A stretch of 64,000 bases of DNA from Seinonella peptonophila (GTDB taxonomy: Bacteria; Bacillota; Bacilli; Thermoactinomycetales; Thermoactinomycetaceae): NCBI RefSeq assembly GCF_900129355.1, contig NZ_FQVL01000005.1, positions 1-64,000 on the forward strand, given 5' to 3'. This document shows positions 61,678-64,000 of the stretch, one piece after another (position 1 is the first letter of the stretch; every line of letters begins with the position of its first letter). The notes beneath the pieces were generated by a model. It was not told the origin of the DNA, ran no database searches, and was given only the letters and a program-made list of their open reading frames with translations. Position numbers and translations under genes: made by a program.

Positions 61678-61910
61678 CCATAATATAGGATTTTCATCAA
61701 TCTGAATGAGATTATCTATTCTAGGGAATCCAGTCTATTCATTTCTATATTCAATAAAAACACTCTAATATAACCCATTATTCAGCCTATTGATATATAA
61801 TAGAATCAACCATGTACAGTCGAATAGTATGAAGAAGGGATTAAAAAAGCACTTTCGACATGCCGATCTGATCGGAGCATACCCCTTCGAGCTTCGAAAG
61901 GAGTGAAATC

Positions 61911-62006
61911 TTGAAGCTGCCCCTTGTCCCAGGCAAAGGACCTGAGGAGAATGATGATGACATCACCGACACTCGTGTCTTCATCGATGATGCAGATCCC
62001 GAGTAA
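61911..62006 (+). CDS. Acidic 31-residue peptide (copy A)
   Basis: TTG start seven bases after GAAAGGAG. Translation: MKLPLVPGKGPEEND then DDITDTRVFIDDADPE. Ten Asp/Glu in 31 residues and a conserved N-terminal LxLVxGKGP shared with copy B. A frame in another register in the same region also exists but lacks a matching site. The terminator at 62032-62066 follows. Function unknown. Confidence 0.55.
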   Translation: MKLPLVPGKGPEENDDDITDTRVFIDDADPE

Positions 62007-62031
62007 GAGCGGTTGCAACTGATCCAACATC

Positions 62032-62066
62032 GGACCGAGCAGGGAGCGTATCCTGCTCGGTCCTTT
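62032..62066 (+). terminator. Terminator of peptide cassette A
   Basis: GGACCGAGCAGG-gagcgtat-CCTGCTCGGTCC, 12 bp perfect, then TTTGTTATATT. Confidence 0.85.
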
Positions 62067-62619
62067 GTTATATTATATATCGAAATATTATAAATACTTC
62101 GGCTACCTATTAGACTACTCTATACCTGCATTTCTCTCCTCAAAAACAAACAACTTTTCAGAACACATTTTCAGATACTCCTATATTTATTCATCAATCT
62201 GCTGACTGTGATCCCTAGCTCGACGAAAACCGCCAGCAACAGCCCTACTCTATCTTTCCCCTTTGCACGGCGTGTGCAGACAGTACTACCGCCTATTCTT
62301 CGCTACACAGTCGTGGCTTTGTAGCGCCTAGGCAAATACGGGGTAAGGAGCATTTGTCCGGTCATCGCAAACCATCTCCTCCTTTAACCATAATATAGGT
62401 TTTTCATCAGTCTGAATGAGATTATCTATTCTAGGGAATCTAGTCTATTCATTTCTATATTCAATAAAAACACTTAATATAAACCATTATTCAGCCTTTT
62501 GATATATAATAGAATCAACCATGTACAGTCGAATAGTATAAAGAAGGGATTAACAAAACACTATCGACATGCCGATCTGATCGGAGCATACCCCTTCGAG
62601 CCTCGAAAGGAGCGAAACC

Positions 62620-62724
62620 TTGATGCTGTCCCTTGTCTCAGGTAAAGGACCTGGGGATGATGATGACATCACTGACGATCGGCCGCACGTCGACGGCAGG
62701 GACCCCGACGAAGATGATGACTAA
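62620..62724 (+). CDS. Acidic 34-residue peptide (copy B)
   Basis: TTG start, seven bases after GAAAGGAG, with ATG directly following. MMLSLVSGKGPGDDDD then ITDDRPHVDGRDPDEDDD. Relative to copy A, several codons differ by third-base changes and acidic character is kept, while the middle has diverged and the end is longer. Own terminator at 62750-62784. Function unknown. Confidence 0.55.
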   Translation: MMLSLVSGKGPGDDDDITDDRPHVDGRDPDEDDD

Positions 62725-62749
62725 GAGCGGCTACAACTGATCCAACATC

Positions 62750-62784
62750 GGGCCGAGCAGGGAGCGTATCCTGCTCGGTCCTTT
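62750..62784 (+). terminator. Terminator of peptide cassette B
   Basis: GGGCCGAGCAGG pairs with CCTGCTCGGTCC (one G-T wobble), followed by TTTG. Matches the cassette A terminator. Confidence 0.85.
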
Positions 62785-63072
62785 GTCATATTATATATCG
62801 AAATTTTATAAATACTGTGGCTACCTATTAGACTACTCTATATCTGCATTTCTCTCCTCAAAAACAAACAACTTTTCAGATACTCCTATATTTATTCATC
62901 AATCTGCTGACCGTGATCCCTAGCCCGACGAAAACCGCCAGCAACAGCCCCACTCTATCTTTCCCCTTCATCAGACTGTATGACAAAAATCTTCAAGCAT
63001 CATTATATAGAGATACGAATAATACTGTGACCTTTCATCCAGAATATATTAGAGAAATGACTGGCTAGTATA

Positions 63073-63129
63073 TTTACATATAACACCCTAAGGTGTTATA
63101 ATAAATTTGACACCTTAGGGTGTTATAAT
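63073..63129 (+). promoter_or_regulatory. Promoter with twice-repeated ArsR-type operator
   Basis: TTTACA (63073-63078) and TATAAT (63097-63102) are 18 bases apart. ACACCCTAAGGTGTTATAAT (63083-63102) recurs as ACACCTTAGGGTGTTATAAT (63110-63129) with two changes; each holds an ACACC-GGTGT dyad. The overlap suggests repression by the downstream ArsR protein. Confidence 0.75.
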
Positions 63130-63146
63130 CGATTAGGAGGTATATC

Positions 63147-63572
63147 ATGCAAAAACAAGAGTTTATGCCAGAAATCAGAAAGACAATACGACTTCATGCA
63201 CCCATTGAAAAAGTATGGACAGCAGTCGCAACGTCAGAAGGGATTGCTTCTTGGTGGATGCCCAATACGTTTGAGCCAAAACTCGGTCATCATTTTATTC
63301 TTCGTTCAGATCAATTTGGGGACTCACCTTGCAAAGTTACAGAATTAGAACCACTAAAGCGAGTTAGCTTTGACTGGGGAAAAGATTGGCAACTTACCTT
63401 CGAATTAACAGCATTAACAAATGACATTACAGAATTTACGCTCATTCATTCTGGATGGGATGAAAATAAAACAACAGAGTTTGATCAACCGCATACGATC
63501 ATACGCAGCATTATGGACGGCGGATGGGAGAAGATTGTCACAGAGAAACTTCCTGCATACATCGAGGGTTAA
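63147..63572 (+). CDS. SRPBCC (AHSA1-like) domain protein
   Basis: 141 residues. IRKTIRLHAPIEKVWTAVA and EGIASWWMPNTFEPKLGH are the AHSA1-type START/SRPBCC signature, and PHTIIRSIMDGGWEKIV the C-terminal helix. Ligand unknown. AGGAGGTATATC lies before the ATG. It overlaps in function with the following ArsR gene, a widespread two-gene pair. Confidence 0.88.
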   Translation: MQKQEFMPEIRKTIRLHAPIEKVWTAVATSEGIASWWMPNTFEPKLGHHFILRSDQFGDSPCKVTELEPLKRVSFDWGKDWQLTFELTALTNDITEFTLIHSGWDENKTTEFDQPHTIIRSIMDGGWEKIVTEKLPAYIEG

Positions 63573-63573
63573 C

Positions 63574-63900
63574 ATGGCTGAAACCTCACCTCACCAAGAT
63601 GTATTTCAAGCAATCGCTGATCCGAACAGAAGAAGATTATTAAAATTACTCGCTGACAAAGAAATGTCGATTACAGCGATTGCGCAACACTTTCCCATCA
63701 GCCGTACTGCTGTTAACAAACATTTGCATGTACTTACCACTACAGGTCTTGTCAGTCGTCGAAAATTGGGCCGGGAAACACGTTATCGACTGAAACCCGA
63801 ACGCTTAATCATCCTCAAACATTGGCTCTCCTTTTTTGAGCACTATTGGGATGAGAAGCTACTTTCTTTGAAAGAATTTGTTGAACACGATGAAAAATAG
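63574..63900 (+). CDS. ArsR family transcriptional regulator
   Basis: 108 residues. Winged HTH: FQAIADPNRRRLLKLLAD, then ITAIAQHFPISRTAVNKHLHV. The C-terminal helix RLIILKHWLSFFEHYWDEKLL is typical of ArsR proteins paired with SRPBCC genes; no Cys metal site is present. ATG at 63574 is two bases after the upstream stop; CGAGGG lies before it. Probably binds the repeated operator at 63083-63129. Confidence 0.87.
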   Translation: MAETSPHQDVFQAIADPNRRRLLKLLADKEMSITAIAQHFPISRTAVNKHLHVLTTTGLVSRRKLGRETRYRLKPERLIILKHWLSFFEHYWDEKLLSLKEFVEHDEK

Positions 63901-63914
63901 TCATTTGCTTAGGT

Positions 63915-64000
63915 ATGAACCGAATAAAGATACCAAAGCCTACAACTATAAATCTACAAAGGAAAGAAATTGAACAATTTTCGTTATCAATCCATCTGCC
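63915..64000 (+). other. Window end, possible start of a further gene
   Basis: A frame opening with ATG at 63915 (MNRIKIPKPTTINLQRK) remains open to the end, and a TTG at 63972 follows GGAAAG. Neither has a recognised product and one may be the start of a gene outside the window. Confidence 0.2.

Larger units (their letters stand above)
61627..62263. repeat. Left copy (A) of tandem peptide cassette
   Basis: A 637-bp unit beginning CATCGCAAACCATCTCC and ending CTCTATCTTTCCCCTT, repeated at 62363-62968. The two copies share more than half their bases in long blocks, including the AT-rich lead, the ribosome binding site, the peptide ORF, and a strong terminator. Copy A has an extra insertion near 61650-61675 and at 62140-62165. 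Confidence 0.85.
62363..62968. repeat. Right copy (B) of tandem peptide cassette
   Basis: A 606-bp unit parallel to 61627-62263, from CATCGCAAACCATCTCC to CTCTATCTTTCCCCTT. The period is 736 bases. The 100 bases between copies (62264-62362) contain GCTAC-rich dyads and are not repeated elsewhere in the window. Confidence 0.85.

Noticed and set aside
61806-62030. 74-codon minus-strand frame in cassette A
   Set aside because: Antisense to the acidic peptide and terminator; no site of its own.
63147-63572. Considered an Hsp90 co-chaperone for the HSP90-like ATPase
   Set aside because: The AHSA1-like fold is widespread in ArsR pairs and is 53 kb from the HSP90-like gene.
1-64000. CRISPR arrays and rRNA genes
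   Set aside because: No regularly spaced short repeats and no rRNA-like sequence were seen in the window.

Overview
The window is about 64 kb of a low-GC, endospore-forming Firmicute. Supporting signs are a GerA-type germinant receptor operon with a sigma-G-like promoter, AGGAGG-type ribosome binding sites with frequent TTG and GTG starts, a T-box leader on thrS, a LiaFSR-type three-component system and many intrinsic terminators. A member of Bacillales, possibly of the Thermoactinomycetaceae, fits the gene content, but this cannot be settled from the sequence alone. Most of the window is ordinary chromosome with several accessory patches.

Layout. 1-625: decayed tyrosine recombinase beside a tRNA-Ala(GGC), with an IS200/IS605-like end. 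754-5839: DMT exporter, secreted M23 peptidase with an SH3 domain, CPA antiporter, MFS transporter. 5880-10200: a GHL10-type glycosyl-hydrolase-like protein, then a two-gene operon of an HSP90-like ATPase and a helical-repeat partner. 10791-12760: divergent LysR regulator and MDR oxidoreductase. 12861-13160: an IS605-derived element that retains an omega-RNA-like 3' end but no tnpB. 13289-18763: a five-gene oligopeptide ABC transporter. 18959-22341: K+ channel, lipoprotein, and a three-gene operon of a Cys/Asp-tailed membrane peptide, a DUF2085 protein and an HPr-kinase-like protein. 22467-28162: S66 carboxypeptidase, coiled-coil peptide, cupin, rifampin-phosphotransferase-like dikinase, nitroreductase. 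28299-31506: purU and the queE-queC-queD-queF operon for preQ1 synthesis. 31628-35945: assorted enzymes, including a squalene/phytoene synthase family protein. 35954-39589: gerA-gerB-gerC. 39922-44448: a compositionally odd orphan, a large Sel1-repeat protein with a distinct C-terminal domain, a 49-residue DnaJ-type zinc-finger peptide and a second coiled-coil peptide. 44727-47024: T-box-controlled thrS. 47082-53660: phosphotransferase, 2H phosphoesterase, PadR/DUF2812 pair with a large operator, and a DUF4097-LiaF-LiaS-LiaR operon. 53766-55718: VOC protein, TetR/membrane protein pair, a 31-residue membrane peptide. 55760-61407: a GntR-controlled mannose-family PTS operon with a BtpA/SgcQ-like protein and two amidohydrolase paralogues. 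61627-62968: two tandem copies of a roughly 600-base cassette, each with a tiny acidic-peptide ORF and its own strong terminator. 63147-63900: a SRPBCC/ArsR pair under a repeated operator.

The less familiar candidates are the tandem acidic-peptide cassettes, the HSP90-like plus helical-repeat pair, the kinase/DUF2085/Cys-rich trio, and the PTS operon whose substrate is unknown. Their functions are inferred from domains and gene order only; no database search was possible.
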